From Sulfitobacter alexandrii (GTDB lineage Bacteria; Pseudomonadota; Alphaproteobacteria; Rhodobacterales; Rhodobacteraceae), in NCBI RefSeq assembly GCF_001886735.1, contig NZ_CP018076.1:558001-622000 (forward strand): a stretch of 64,000 nucleotides of DNA. The letters are read 5' to 3'. The position numbers were made by a program, and so were the translations under genes. The notes below the pieces were generated by a model. That model saw only the letters and a program-made list of their open reading frames with translations. It made no database searches and had not been told where the DNA came from. Below are positions 16,552-25,913 of the stretch, piece by piece. Each line of letters opens with the position of its first letter. The first letter of the stretch is position 1.

Positions 16552-17580
16552 GTGCTTGTTTCAGCCGAGGCGCTTCATGACATCTCGAAAAATGCCCTGA
16601 TGTATCAGGGTGTTACAGATGTTCATGCGGATATTCAGTCCGATGTGCTGATCGAGGCGGAGCTCCGTGATTTGCCCTCTCACGGACTTCAGAGGTTGCC
16701 GCGACTCATAGAGAGGCTCGAGACCGGGCTAGCCAATCCGACCGCCTCCGGGACGGGCCAATGGTCGCGTCCGAGCGTAATGCTCGTGGACGGAAATCGC
16801 GGGCTGGGTCCGGTTGTCATGATGGAGACGCTCGAGAAACTGGCGGTCGCTGTGGACGAGCAGGGCATCGTCGTCGGCGCGATCCGCAACGCGAACCACA
16901 TTGGCATGCTGGCCTACTATGCCGAGGCCGCCGCGTTGCGCGGACTGATGGCAATCGTCATGACCACCAGCGAAGCGCTGGTTCATCCCTTCGGTGGCAC
17001 CGAAGCGATGCTGGGGACGAACCCCATCGCCATCGGCATCCCCACAGGGGCGGCGCCGTTTATCCTCGACCTTGCCACCAGCAAGGTCTCCATGGGGAAA
17101 ATCCATCATCATGCGCTGACCGGCGATCCGATCCCCGACGACTGGGCCGTCGACACCGCAGGCAATCGCACCACTGATCCGGTGGCGGCAAAGACCGGCG
17201 CCATCGCGCCGTTCGGCGAGGCCAAGGGCTTTGGGCTGGGGCTGGGTGTCGAGCTTCTGGTCGCGGCGCTGTCCGGATCGGCGTTTGCGCCCGAGGTTCG
17301 CGGTACGCTCGACGCGCAAGAGGTCGCGAACAAGGGTGACGTCTTCGTCCTGATCGATCCGAAGGCGGGGCAGGGCACAGCGAAACACCTGGCCGGTTAT
17401 CTCGATCGATTGCGCGCGTCGCGACCGGCCGATGCGGACCGGCCGGTATTGGTGCCGGGCGACGGGATGCGGTCCCGAAGGGCGCGCGCGCTGTCGACCG
17501 GCATCGAGATACCCGAGAAACTTTATCAAGAGATCTGCGCCCTCAGGGGGCGTGATGACATGCAACAGGAGACGACATGA
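16552..17580 (+). CDS. Malate/L-lactate/sulfolactate dehydrogenase family (LDH2/MDH2) oxidoreductase
   Basis: A 342-residue NAD(P)-dependent 2-hydroxyacid dehydrogenase of the LDH2 fold, unrelated to classic lactate dehydrogenase. Seen are SHGLQRLPRLIERLETG, the catalytic segment AIRNANHIGMLAYY, MLGTNPIAIGIPTG, ILDLATSKVSMGKI and GEAKGFGLGLGVELL. Family members oxidise malate, lactate, sulfolactate, ureidoglycolate or 2,3-diketogulonate-type substrates. I use the GTG at 16552, nine bases behind AAGGAG; a TTG at 16546 is possible but too close. It is the first gene of a four-gene operon opposite the GntR gene. Confidence 0.88.
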   Translation: MLVSAEALHDISKNALMYQGVTDVHADIQSDVLIEAELRDLPSHGLQRLPRLIERLETGLANPTASGTGQWSRPSVMLVDGNRGLGPVVMMETLEKLAVAVDEQGIVVGAIRNANHIGMLAYYAEAAALRGLMAIVMTTSEALVHPFGGTEAMLGTNPIAIGIPTGAAPFILDLATSKVSMGKIHHHALTGDPIPDDWAVDTAGNRTTDPVAAKTGAIAPFGEAKGFGLGLGVELLVAALSGSAFAPEVRGTLDAQEVANKGDVFVLIDPKAGQGTAKHLAGYLDRLRASRPADADRPVLVPGDGMRSRRARALSTGIEIPEKLYQEICALRGRDDMQQETT

Positions 17581-18782
17581 CCCTATTCGGCACAATCCGA
17601 GCCCCGAGAGAACTGATTTTCGGCGCGGGACAACGCGACGCCCTGGGGCGTGTCGCCGCAAGGCTCGGACGGCGTGCGTTGGTCGTCACCGACGAAAGAC
17701 TGGCGGCGGATGCGGACTTCCTGCGGCTGGTGGGCCAGTTGGAGGCGGCGGGCGTCGAGGTGAAAGTCGACGGTTCGACCCTGCCGGATGTGCCCGTGGA
17801 AACCGCCGTCGCGAGCGCCGAGGCGGCGCGCGGTTTTGCACCCGATCTTGTGATCGGTGTCGGCGGCGGGTCCTGCCTCGACATGGCGAAATGCGTGGCC
17901 GTGCTGCTGACCCACGGCGGCAAGCCGCAGGATTACTACGGCGAGTTCATGGTGCCCGGCCCGGTGATGCCGCTCATTGCTGTTCCAACCACCGCTGGCA
18001 CCGGGTCCGAGGTGACGCCGGTTGCTGTTCTGTCCGATTCCGAGCGTCAGTTGAAGGTCGGTATCTCGTCGCCCCATCTTATTCCGACAGCCTCGATCTG
18101 CGACCCGGAACTGACAGTCACCTGTCCGGCGTCGCTTACCGCGATCGCCGGCGCCGATGCCCTGACCCACGCGATAGAGGCCTTCACGGCCATTCGCCGC
18201 GAGCCCGTTGCAGGGCTGGCGCAGGAGCGGGTCTTCGTCGGCAAGAACGCCACGTCAGACCACTTTGCCCTGACAGCCATCGGGTTGCTTTGGGAGGGGC
18301 TGGAGACGGCCTGCACCGACCCGGGCAATGCCGACGCCCGCGCAAAGGTCATGCTGGGGGCGACCACCGCGGGCCTCGCCTTTGGCGTGGCGGGCACGGC
18401 TGCGGCCCATGCGATCCAATATCCCGTCGGGGCCCTGACACACACGGCGCACGGGGCAGGGGTGGCCTGCCTCATGCCCTACGTGATGGCGTGGAACGCG
18501 CCCGAGATCGGGCCCGAGCTGGATCAGATCGCCGAAACGATCGGGCTGGCTGCGGGGGCCGACGTGATTCCCGCGTTCACCTCGCTCTTCGCGCGTATCG
18601 GCATTCCATCGAGCCTGCGTGAGCTGGGGCTGGCGGAGGACAGGATCGATTGGGTGGCCGAACAATCATGCGGCATCTCGCGGCTGATCCAGAACAACCC
18701 ACGACCGCTGCCGCCTCAGGACATGCGGCGGTTGGTCGGCGCGGCCTATCACGGCGACATCGCCGGTCTCGAAACGAATTGA
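17577..18782 (+). CDS. Iron-containing alcohol dehydrogenase (group III)
   Basis: A 401-residue NAD(P)-dependent dehydrogenase. The N-terminal nucleotide domain has VIGVGGGSCLDMAK and IAVPTTAGTGSEVTPVAVL. The metal ligands are in GADALTHAIEAF (Asp, His) and in AAAHAIQYPVGALTHTAHG (two His). The start overlaps the previous stop (ATGA). Together with the aldehyde dehydrogenase that follows, it could convert a hydroxy acid or alcohol to the acid by way of a (semi)aldehyde; 4-hydroxybutyrate to succinate is one example, which is inference. Confidence 0.93.
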   Translation: MTLFGTIRAPRELIFGAGQRDALGRVAARLGRRALVVTDERLAADADFLRLVGQLEAAGVEVKVDGSTLPDVPVETAVASAEAARGFAPDLVIGVGGGSCLDMAKCVAVLLTHGGKPQDYYGEFMVPGPVMPLIAVPTTAGTGSEVTPVAVLSDSERQLKVGISSPHLIPTASICDPELTVTCPASLTAIAGADALTHAIEAFTAIRREPVAGLAQERVFVGKNATSDHFALTAIGLLWEGLETACTDPGNADARAKVMLGATTAGLAFGVAGTAAAHAIQYPVGALTHTAHGAGVACLMPYVMAWNAPEIGPELDQIAETIGLAAGADVIPAFTSLFARIGIPSSLRELGLAEDRIDWVAEQSCGISRLIQNNPRPLPPQDMRRLVGAAYHGDIAGLETN

Positions 18783-18793
18783 CGGAGTTTTCC

Positions 18794-20257
18794 ATGACAT
18801 TAGACACTGTTTTCACCGGATACGCTGCCCCCTCGCTCCATGCCGAAGGCCTTTTCATCGGCGGCAAATGGGAGGCCGGCACAGGCATCACCGTCTCCGA
18901 CCCGTCGACCGGAGATACGCTGGCCGAAGTGCCGGACGCCACCATCGACGACGCCATGCGGGCGGTCGACGCCGCCGAGGCCGCCGCAGCCGACTGGCGC
19001 AGCACTCCGCCGCGTCAACGCTCGGAAATCCTGCGGCGCTGGTTCACCCTGATGACCGAGCACACCGAAGAACTGGCGATGCTGATCAGCGTCGAGAACG
19101 GCAAGGCGCTGGCGGATGCACGCGGAGAAGTGGCCTATGCTGCGGAATTCTTCCGCTGGTATGCCGAGGAGGCGACGCGCATCGGGGGAGAATTTCGTCA
19201 CGCACCCTCGGGCGCGCACAACATCCTCGTCGATCATGAACCCATCGGCATCGCCGTCCTGATCACGCCGTGGAACTTTCCCGCGGCGATGGCCACGCGA
19301 AAGATCGGTCCTGCGCTGGCCGCAGGGTGCACGGTCATCCTCAAGCCCGCGTCGGAAACGCCGTTGACGGCCTATGCAATGGCGCGGCTCGGCGCCGAGG
19401 CCGGCGTGCCCGCCGGAGTGGTGAACGTGCTGACGACCGCCAATCCCGGTCCGGTCACGGCGGCGATGCTGGCCGACCCCCGTGTGCGAAAACTGTCCTT
19501 TACCGGGTCGACCGGGGTGGGGCGCATCCTGTTGGGAGAGGCCGCGAAAACGGTCGTCAACTGCTCGATGGAGCTGGGGGGCAACGCGCCCTTCGTGGTC
19601 TTCGATGACGCGGATCTTGATGCGGCGCTCGATGGGGCGATGGTCGCCAAGATGCGCAACGGCGGCGAGGCCTGCACTGCGGCGAACCGGTTCTACGTGC
19701 AGTCCGGTATTTACGACGCCTTTGTCGAGGGGCTGACAAAACGGATGGCAGCGCTGAAACTGGGCGCAGGCTACGCGCCCGACACCCAGTGCGGGCCCAT
19801 GATCACGCCGCAGGCCGTGGACAAGATCAATCGCCTTGTCGAAGAGGCGAAATCGCGCGGCGCAAGGGTCACGACGGGTGGGGCCCTTCAGGACGGACGC
19901 GGGTACTACTATCCGCCCACGGTGCTCGAAGCCGTGCCCACCGACGCCGCTCTCGCGCATGAGGAAATCTTCGGGCCCGTCGCGGCGGTCTACCGGTTCG
20001 AGGCGGAGGACGAGGCGGTCCGCCTTGCCAACGACACCGAATACGGGCTTGCGGCCTATGTCTATTCACAGGATATCATGCGGGCGATGCGCGTCGGGCG
20101 TCGTATAGAAACGGGGATGGTCGGCATCAACCGCGGGCTGATGTCGGACCCGGCGGCCCCGTTCGGCGGAGCAAAGCAGAGCGGCCTTGGCCGCGAGGGC
20201 GGGGTCACGGGCATCCTCGAGTTCATGGAGCCCAAGTATTTTGCAGTGGAGTTCTGA
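18794..20257 (+). CDS. NAD(P)-dependent aldehyde dehydrogenase, succinate-semialdehyde-dehydrogenase type
   Basis: A 487-residue aldehyde dehydrogenase. The catalytic glutamate is in MELGGNAPFVVF and the catalytic cysteine in NGGEACTAANRFYV; the cofactor loop is SFTGSTGVGRILL and the oxyanion Asn is in ITPWNFPAAM. The overall pattern (ENGKALADARGEV early, GGAKQSGLGREGG late) is the GabD/SSADH branch. The start is the ATG at 18794, twelve bases after the alcohol dehydrogenase stop; an upstream in-frame extension is only overlap. It probably oxidises the aldehyde made by the preceding enzyme. Confidence 0.93.
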   Translation: MTLDTVFTGYAAPSLHAEGLFIGGKWEAGTGITVSDPSTGDTLAEVPDATIDDAMRAVDAAEAAAADWRSTPPRQRSEILRRWFTLMTEHTEELAMLISVENGKALADARGEVAYAAEFFRWYAEEATRIGGEFRHAPSGAHNILVDHEPIGIAVLITPWNFPAAMATRKIGPALAAGCTVILKPASETPLTAYAMARLGAEAGVPAGVVNVLTTANPGPVTAAMLADPRVRKLSFTGSTGVGRILLGEAAKTVVNCSMELGGNAPFVVFDDADLDAALDGAMVAKMRNGGEACTAANRFYVQSGIYDAFVEGLTKRMAALKLGAGYAPDTQCGPMITPQAVDKINRLVEEAKSRGARVTTGGALQDGRGYYYPPTVLEAVPTDAALAHEEIFGPVAAVYRFEAEDEAVRLANDTEYGLAAYVYSQDIMRAMRVGRRIETGMVGINRGLMSDPAAPFGGAKQSGLGREGGVTGILEFMEPKYFAVEF

Positions 20258-20271
20258 GGGAGGAAGACATC

Positions 20272-21111
20272 GTGGCTGAACGCGACCTTTACTACAACCG
20301 GGCCTTCATTCCCGATTTCGACGAGATCATGAAGGAGACGGAGGCGCGCAGTCACGCCCTCGCAGAGACGTATCGCGTCGAGCGAAGCGTGAGCTACGGG
20401 CCGAGCCCACGGCAAAGCTTCGACCTCGTCTTTCCGCCAGACCAGCAGTCGGGCGCGCCGCTGCACATGTTCATCCACGGCGGCTACTGGCGGGCGGGCA
20501 GCAAGGAGGCGCACACCCTCGTGGCGGCGCCGGTTGTCGCGGCGGGTGGGATCGCGGCGCTTGTCGGCTACGACCTCATGCCGCAAACACGACTGGCCGA
20601 GATCGTCGCGCAGGTCCGCCGCGCCGCACGGCACCTTGTCCGGCTGGCGCCCGACATCGGCGCGGACCCTGAGCGCTTTACCGTGAGCGGCCATTCCGCG
20701 GGCGCGCACCTCGCTTCGCTGCTCGCTTCCGAGGCGGCAGGTGACACCGGGCCGGCCGATCTGCCGACCCTGCGCGGCATGTTGCTGGTCAGCGGAATAT
20801 ACGACCTGTCCGGCATCCCCGGCTCGTTCCTGAAAGACGAAGCCGAGATGCGGGACGACGAAGCGAGGGCGTGGTCGCCCCTGATCGCCCGGCACAAACC
20901 GGGCCCGTTGCGCATCATCACGCGGGGTGAAAGCGAAACCGCGCCTTTCCAGGAACAGGCGGTCGCCCTGAACGCCCTGCTGGACCGAGAACAGCAGGAA
21001 ACGGAGCTCAGGATCGAGCCCGACAAGAACCATCTTACCATCGTGTTCGACCTTGCCGATCCCGATGCGCCTCTGGGTCGACGGCTGCGTGAACTGGTCA
21101 GATCATCCTGA
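20272..21111 (+). CDS. Alpha/beta hydrolase, kynurenine-formamidase (arylformamidase)-like
   Basis: A 279-residue serine hydrolase. The oxyanion motif MFIHGGYWRAGS and the nucleophile elbow VSGHSAGAHLASLL are those of the HGGXW lipase/kynurenine formamidase group. The C-terminal PDKNHLTIVF holds the likely catalytic histidine. The start is a GTG at 20272, ten bases after GGGAGG. It closes the dehydrogenase operon. In this context it may hydrolyse an ester, lactone or formamide that feeds the dehydrogenases; there is no kynurenine pathway gene nearby. Confidence 0.85.
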   Translation: MAERDLYYNRAFIPDFDEIMKETEARSHALAETYRVERSVSYGPSPRQSFDLVFPPDQQSGAPLHMFIHGGYWRAGSKEAHTLVAAPVVAAGGIAALVGYDLMPQTRLAEIVAQVRRAARHLVRLAPDIGADPERFTVSGHSAGAHLASLLASEAAGDTGPADLPTLRGMLLVSGIYDLSGIPGSFLKDEAEMRDDEARAWSPLIARHKPGPLRIITRGESETAPFQEQAVALNALLDREQQETELRIEPDKNHLTIVFDLADPDAPLGRRLRELVRSS

Positions 21112-21261
21112 CGGGCGATGACGTGGCGCCCGATTGACGAAGGCGCCCGTGCCGGCGTCGGGGGAAAATATTCGGCAGACCGGCGTTCCCGGGGCCATCC
21201 GAAAGTGACTTGGCCCGTCAGGGCGGCTAGAACGTCGGAAGCATCTTGAGGAGGAAAGAAG

Positions 21262-22221
21262 ATGAACCCGATTCTGAAAGCAGCAGTGGCGGCCCTCGCG
21301 GTCACGGTCTCGGCTGCCACCGTGGCCACCGCCGAGACGCGCGTGACCTACAAGTCGGCCAAGACCGGCTCGTCCTATTACCAGATGGGCGTCGAACTGG
21401 CCGAAGCGATGAAGGCAGGGACAGACGGCGACATTTCCGTCACCATCGAGGAAAGCCAGGGCTCCGTCCAGAACGTGATGGAAGTGCGCGCGCGGGGTGG
21501 CGACTATGTCTTTACCACGCCGCCGGCGCTTGTGGGGCTCGCGCAGCAGGGCAAGGCGATGTTCGAGGGCAAGGGAGATCCCGCCTTCGACGAGATCCGC
21601 GCGCTGTTTCCGATCCCGTCGCTGACCATGCATTTCGTCATGTCCAAGGATAGCGGTACGACCGACCTCGCGGGGATGGAGGGCAAGACGATCCTGCTTG
21701 GCAAGGGGTCGTTCGGCGCGACCGAAGGCGAGAAATACCTCGAACTCTTCGGGTTGACCGACAAGGTCACGGTGGCGGACGCGGAATTGTCCAACGCGGT
21801 TGCCGCGCTCAAGAACGGCCAGATCGACGGCTTCGTGACCGCAGGCTCGTGGCCCGCACCGAATGTCATCGAGGCGGCGGCGTCCATGCCGGTGACGGTG
21901 CTGTCGCTGAGCGACGACCAGATTGCCGAGACCAAGCGGACCAAGCTGACCATCCCCGCCGGAACCTACGCGGGGCAGGAGGCCGATATCACCACCACCT
22001 CGCTTCCGGTCGTGGCCTTTACCACCACGAAGATGGACGATGACACGGCCTACGAACTGACCAGGACGTTCTGGGAAAGCAAGGCCAAGCTTGGCGATAC
22101 CTCGCCGTGGTGGAACGGCGTCGATGCCGAGATGCTGGGCAACATCGAGGGCAAGATCCATCCCGGTGCCGTCCGCTACTACGAGGAAGCGGGCATCGCG
22201 CTGACTGACGCGCAGAAGTAG
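21262..22221 (+). CDS. TAXI-family TRAP transporter substrate-binding protein
   Basis: A 319-residue periplasmic protein with a signal peptide of about 24 residues (ends TVATAE). The TAXI hallmark appears at KSAKTGSSYYQMGVELAEAM, followed by EESQGSVQNVMEVRARGGDY, then LLGKGSFGATEGEKYLELFG and ALKNGQIDGFVTAGSWP. TAXI proteins serve TRAP systems with a fused permease, as seen just downstream. The ATG follows GAGGAGGAAAG. Members transport glutamate-like or other carboxylated ligands; the ligand here is unknown. Confidence 0.92.
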   Translation: MNPILKAAVAALAVTVSAATVATAETRVTYKSAKTGSSYYQMGVELAEAMKAGTDGDISVTIEESQGSVQNVMEVRARGGDYVFTTPPALVGLAQQGKAMFEGKGDPAFDEIRALFPIPSLTMHFVMSKDSGTTDLAGMEGKTILLGKGSFGATEGEKYLELFGLTDKVTVADAELSNAVAALKNGQIDGFVTAGSWPAPNVIEAAASMPVTVLSLSDDQIAETKRTKLTIPAGTYAGQEADITTTSLPVVAFTTTKMDDDTAYELTRTFWESKAKLGDTSPWWNGVDAEMLGNIEGKIHPGAVRYYEEAGIALTDAQK

Positions 22222-22237
22222 CGGCAGGACCATCCAC

Positions 22238-22262
22238 GCGGGTCGGGTGCGTCCCGACCCGC
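22238..22262 (+). promoter_or_regulatory. Stem-loop between the TAXI binding-protein gene and the fused permease gene
   Basis: GCGGGTCGGG (22238-22247) pairs perfectly with CCCGACCCGC (22253-22262) across a 5-base loop, 16 bases behind the stop. A CTTTT follows after a short gap. It may weaken readthrough or protect the 3' end of the binding-protein message. Confidence 0.6.
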
Positions 22263-22290
22263 ATCCCGCTTTTCCCAAGAGACTCTTTTT

Positions 22291-24075
22291 ATGTCGCACC
22301 CTTTCAAAGGTCGCGCCGTTGCGGCTTTCTGGCTGATCCTTGCCGCGGCATTGGTGGCATTTCACCTTGCGCTCGTCTTCTCCGGCCTTGTCCCCAACCT
22401 TGTCAGCCGTCCGCTGCACATGGCGTTCATCCTGCCGTTCGCGCTGGTTCTGGGCAGCACCACGCGCGCGGGCCGGATCAGTGGCATGTTTCTGGCGGCG
22501 CTGGGCATCGCTGCGGCGCTCTGGGTTGCGATCAACCACGACCGGCTGATGGATCAATACGGTTTTTTGGAGAGCAACTTTCAGATCGTGATCGCGATCA
22601 TCCTGCTTTGTGTCACGCTCGAGGCCGCGCGGCGTGCCGTCGGCTGGCCCCTGCCACTCGTCGCGGCGGCGGCCCTGCTCTACGGGCTGTTCGGACAGTA
22701 TATTCCCGGCCAGTTCGGGCATTCGGGCACCCCGGTCGCCAGCTTCCTCGGGACCCTGACCATCGCCGAGGGCGGCATCTGGGGCTCGCTCACGGGGGTG
22801 TCGGTCAGCGTCGTGGCGATCTTCGTCATTTTCGGCGCGGTGCTGAACGCGGGCGAGGCAGGGCAGGGCTTCATGAACGTGGCCGGCGCCGCGGCGGGTC
22901 GCCTGAAGGGCGGCGGCGCGAAGGTTTCGGTGATCTCTTCCGCGCTGTTCGGATCGATTTCCGGCTCCGCTTCGGCGAACGTGGCCTCGACCGGTGCGAT
23001 CACCTTGCCCGCGATGACAAAGCTGGGCTATCCCAAGCGACTGGCAGCGGCGGTCGAGGCGGTCGCCTCCTCGGGCGGGCAGATCATGCCGCCCCTGATG
23101 GGCGCGGGGGCCTTTGTCATGGTCGAGCTGACCGGCGTGCCCTACACGTCGATCATGGCGGCGGCGATCCTGCCCGCGTTTCTCTATTTTCTCGCGGTCT
23201 GGGTCGGCATCAACGCCTATGCGACACGTTTCGACCTCAAGGGTGTGGACGCGGCCGACCGGCCGTTGCGGCGGGATGTCGTCATCACGTCGCTGTTCTT
23301 CCTCGTGCCGTTTTCCGTCCTGCTCTGGGCGATGTTCGGCGCCCGGTTCACGCCGGAATATGCCGCCGCCCTCGCCATCCTGGCAGGGGCCGCCCTGCTA
23401 TTCTTCAACGCGGAACTCTCGTTCCGGCCCGCGCAGATCGCGGAGCGCTTCAAGGATGCCGTGCTGAACGCCGCCCGGCAGGTGTCGATGATCGCGGCCA
23501 TCATACTGTGTGCCTCGATCATCATCGGCGTGCTGGCGATCACGGGTCTCGGCGTCAAGATCACCTCGCTCATCCTCGAAGGGTCGGGCGGGCTGCTCTG
23601 GCCGTCGCTGTTCCTGACGGCCATCGCCTGTCTTGTTCTGGGAATGGAGGTGCCGACGACGGCGGCCTATGTCATCTGCGTGTCCGTCGCCGGTCCGGCG
23701 CTGATCCAGCTGGGGCTCGAGCCGTTGCAGGCGCATCTCTTCGTCTTCTGGTTCGCGCTGCTGTCCACGATCACGCCGCCCGTCTGCGGCGCGGTGTTTA
23801 TCGCCGCCGGCATGATCGGCGAGAACTGGCTGAAGGTCGCGCTGACCGCGATGGCGCTGGGCGTGGGGCTGTACCTCATCCCGCTGGGCATGGTTGCCAA
23901 TCCCGATGTCCTGCGGCTGGCCGAAGACCCGGTTCCCGCGATCATCGCGATGTTGCGGCTTGCCGTCGGGCTGGCGCTCGTGTCCTATGGTCTGATCAGT
24001 GCGCGCAGGATCCTCAGAACCGTGCTGCTGGTCGGGGCGGGGCTGATCGTGATCTTTTCAGGCCTGTACATCTGA
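22291..24075 (+). CDS. TRAP transporter fused permease (DctQ-DctM type, TAXI system)
   Basis: A 594-residue polytopic membrane protein that combines the small and large TRAP permease domains in one chain. About four N-terminal helices precede a DctM-like core with ALFGSISGSASANVASTGAI, SSGGQIMPPLMGAGAFVM, VLGMEVPTTAAYVICV and STITPPVCGAVFIAAG, all signatures of the fused 4TM/12TM family. A further hydrophobic tail ends the protein. It lacks a strong Shine-Dalgarno site (AAGAGA), which fits lower translation than the binding protein. Confidence 0.92.
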   Translation: MSHPFKGRAVAAFWLILAAALVAFHLALVFSGLVPNLVSRPLHMAFILPFALVLGSTTRAGRISGMFLAALGIAAALWVAINHDRLMDQYGFLESNFQIVIAIILLCVTLEAARRAVGWPLPLVAAAALLYGLFGQYIPGQFGHSGTPVASFLGTLTIAEGGIWGSLTGVSVSVVAIFVIFGAVLNAGEAGQGFMNVAGAAAGRLKGGGAKVSVISSALFGSISGSASANVASTGAITLPAMTKLGYPKRLAAAVEAVASSGGQIMPPLMGAGAFVMVELTGVPYTSIMAAAILPAFLYFLAVWVGINAYATRFDLKGVDAADRPLRRDVVITSLFFLVPFSVLLWAMFGARFTPEYAAALAILAGAALLFFNAELSFRPAQIAERFKDAVLNAARQVSMIAAIILCASIIIGVLAITGLGVKITSLILEGSGGLLWPSLFLTAIACLVLGMEVPTTAAYVICVSVAGPALIQLGLEPLQAHLFVFWFALLSTITPPVCGAVFIAAGMIGENWLKVALTAMALGVGLYLIPLGMVANPDVLRLAEDPVPAIIAMLRLAVGLALVSYGLISARRILRTVLLVGAGLIVIFSGLYI

Positions 24076-24264
24076 CCCGGCCCCGCCGAGGCTGATGTCG
24101 AGGGCCGCCAGGACATTCTTGTGCGGGGATTGCGCGCACGATTGCCGGATTTGTGGAAAGGTCCGCACGAAACCTTTGGATCAGGCCGGTTCTGCGTACC
24201 TTCCGCGTGGAAGAGGCGCTACAACCGCGCGGAAAGCCTGCCCAACCGAAGAGGGAGCCACATC

Positions 24265-25878
24265 ATGTATGTCTACCAGTCCATCGCCCAGTCCCTTGCA
24301 GACCATAGTCACGACACGATGTTCGGCCTGATGGGGGATGCCAATCTCTTCATCGTCGATCATTTCGTGCGCGGGGCCGGTGCCACGTTTGTCCCCGTCG
24401 CCTACGAAGGCAGCGCCGTTCTGATGGCGCTGGCCCACGGCAGGGTCGCGGGCAAGGTCGGGATCGCCACGGTCACCCATGGTCCCGCGCTGACCAACTG
24501 CGTCACCGCGCTGACCGAAGGCGCACGCGCGCGGGTTCCCATGGTCCTGCTGGCCGGCGACACCGCCGTGTCGAACCCGCAGAACCTTCAGAACATCGAC
24601 CAGCGCGAGACGGTCAAGATTACCGGGGCGGGGTTCGAGCAGATGCGCGCGCCCGAAACGGCCTCCTACGATGTCGCCCATGCGATCTATCGCGCGCAGG
24701 TGGAACAGCGCCCGATCGTCCTGAACATGCCGGTGGATTTCATGTGGCAGGAGGTGGAGCACGTCCGTCACGTGTTCAAGGGGTTCAAGGCGCCTTCCTA
24801 CGTGCCGGAAGGGGACGATCTTGACCAGGCCATCGGCATGATCGCCAGCGCGAAGCGGCCGATCATCCTTGCGGGCATCGGGGCCAAGGACGCGGTTGCC
24901 CAGATCAAGAAGCTGGCTGAAAGACTGGACGCACCGCTGGCTACGACGCTGAAAGCCAAGGGGATGTTCAACGGCCATCCGCATAACATCGACATCTTCG
25001 GCACCTTGTCCACGCCCGCCGCCTATGACGCGATCGGCAAGGCGGATTGCATCATCGCGTTCGGGACATCCCTGCATCATTTCACCACCGACAAGGGGGC
25101 GCTGATGAAGGGAAAACGGGTCATCCAGATCAACAACACCGTCACCGAGGTTGCCAGGAACTACCACCCCGACGCGGCGCTGCTGGCCGACGCCGGGCTT
25201 ACCGCCGACAACATCGTCTGGTGGCTTGACGAAGCCGAGATCCCCGGCAGCGGCTTTGCCGCGGAACTCGACATGGAGGTGCTCACCGCGCACCCCAAGG
25301 GCGACCCGGACAAGGCCGCGCCCGGCTTCGTGAATTTCGAGTACGCGCTCGACCGACTGGAGGAGGCCCTGCCCAAGGACCGGTTCCTGACCACCGATGG
25401 CGGGCGCTTCATGACCGAGGTCTGGTGCCGCATCTCCTGTCCGGACGCGGAAAGCTTTTTCGCGACCACGAATTTCGGCTCGATCGGGCTGGGGATGCAG
25501 GTTGCCATCGGGGCGGGCTACGCGGTGTCGAAGCGGCCGGTGGTGCTGTTCACCGGCGATGGCGGTTTCATGATGGGCGGCATCAACGAGTTCAACACCG
25601 CCGTCCGGATGAAGCAGGACCTGATCGTGATCGTGGCGAACGATTCCGCCTACGGGGCCGAGCATATCCAGTTCCTCGACCGCAAGATGGATCCGGGCCT
25701 GTCGATGTTCGACTGGCCCTCGTTCGCGCAGGTCGGGACCGCCTTGGGCGGGCACGGTATACTGGTCGAGAACAACGAAGATCTCGACCAGGCGATCAAG
25801 GCCATGGAAAACCGGGACAAGCCCCTGCTGATCGAACTGCGGCTGGATCCGAACGCCGTGCCGCGTATGCGGATCTGA
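24265..25878 (+). CDS. Thiamine-diphosphate-dependent enzyme (acetolactate synthase-like)
   Basis: A 537-residue ThDP enzyme of the acetolactate synthase/benzoylformate decarboxylase fold. The activating glutamate is in VAYEGSAVLMALAHGRV near residue 50. The Mg/ThDP motif is TGDGGFMMGGINEFNTA with the Asn in IVANDSAYG. The middle domain (about 190-330) has no clear FAD signature, so decarboxylase or lyase activity is as likely as acetolactate synthesis. The ATG at 24265 follows GAGGGAG; a frame running back to 24121 is not supported. It lies 189 bases behind the TAXI permease on the same strand. The substrate is likely a 2-oxo acid. Confidence 0.88.
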   Translation: MYVYQSIAQSLADHSHDTMFGLMGDANLFIVDHFVRGAGATFVPVAYEGSAVLMALAHGRVAGKVGIATVTHGPALTNCVTALTEGARARVPMVLLAGDTAVSNPQNLQNIDQRETVKITGAGFEQMRAPETASYDVAHAIYRAQVEQRPIVLNMPVDFMWQEVEHVRHVFKGFKAPSYVPEGDDLDQAIGMIASAKRPIILAGIGAKDAVAQIKKLAERLDAPLATTLKAKGMFNGHPHNIDIFGTLSTPAAYDAIGKADCIIAFGTSLHHFTTDKGALMKGKRVIQINNTVTEVARNYHPDAALLADAGLTADNIVWWLDEAEIPGSGFAAELDMEVLTAHPKGDPDKAAPGFVNFEYALDRLEEALPKDRFLTTDGGRFMTEVWCRISCPDAESFFATTNFGSIGLGMQVAIGAGYAVSKRPVVLFTGDGGFMMGGINEFNTAVRMKQDLIVIVANDSAYGAEHIQFLDRKMDPGLSMFDWPSFAQVGTALGGHGILVENNEDLDQAIKAMENRDKPLLIELRLDPNAVPRMRI

Positions 25879-25913
25879 CCGCAGGGGGCGACGCCTGCCG
25901 CCGCGACCTCAGC

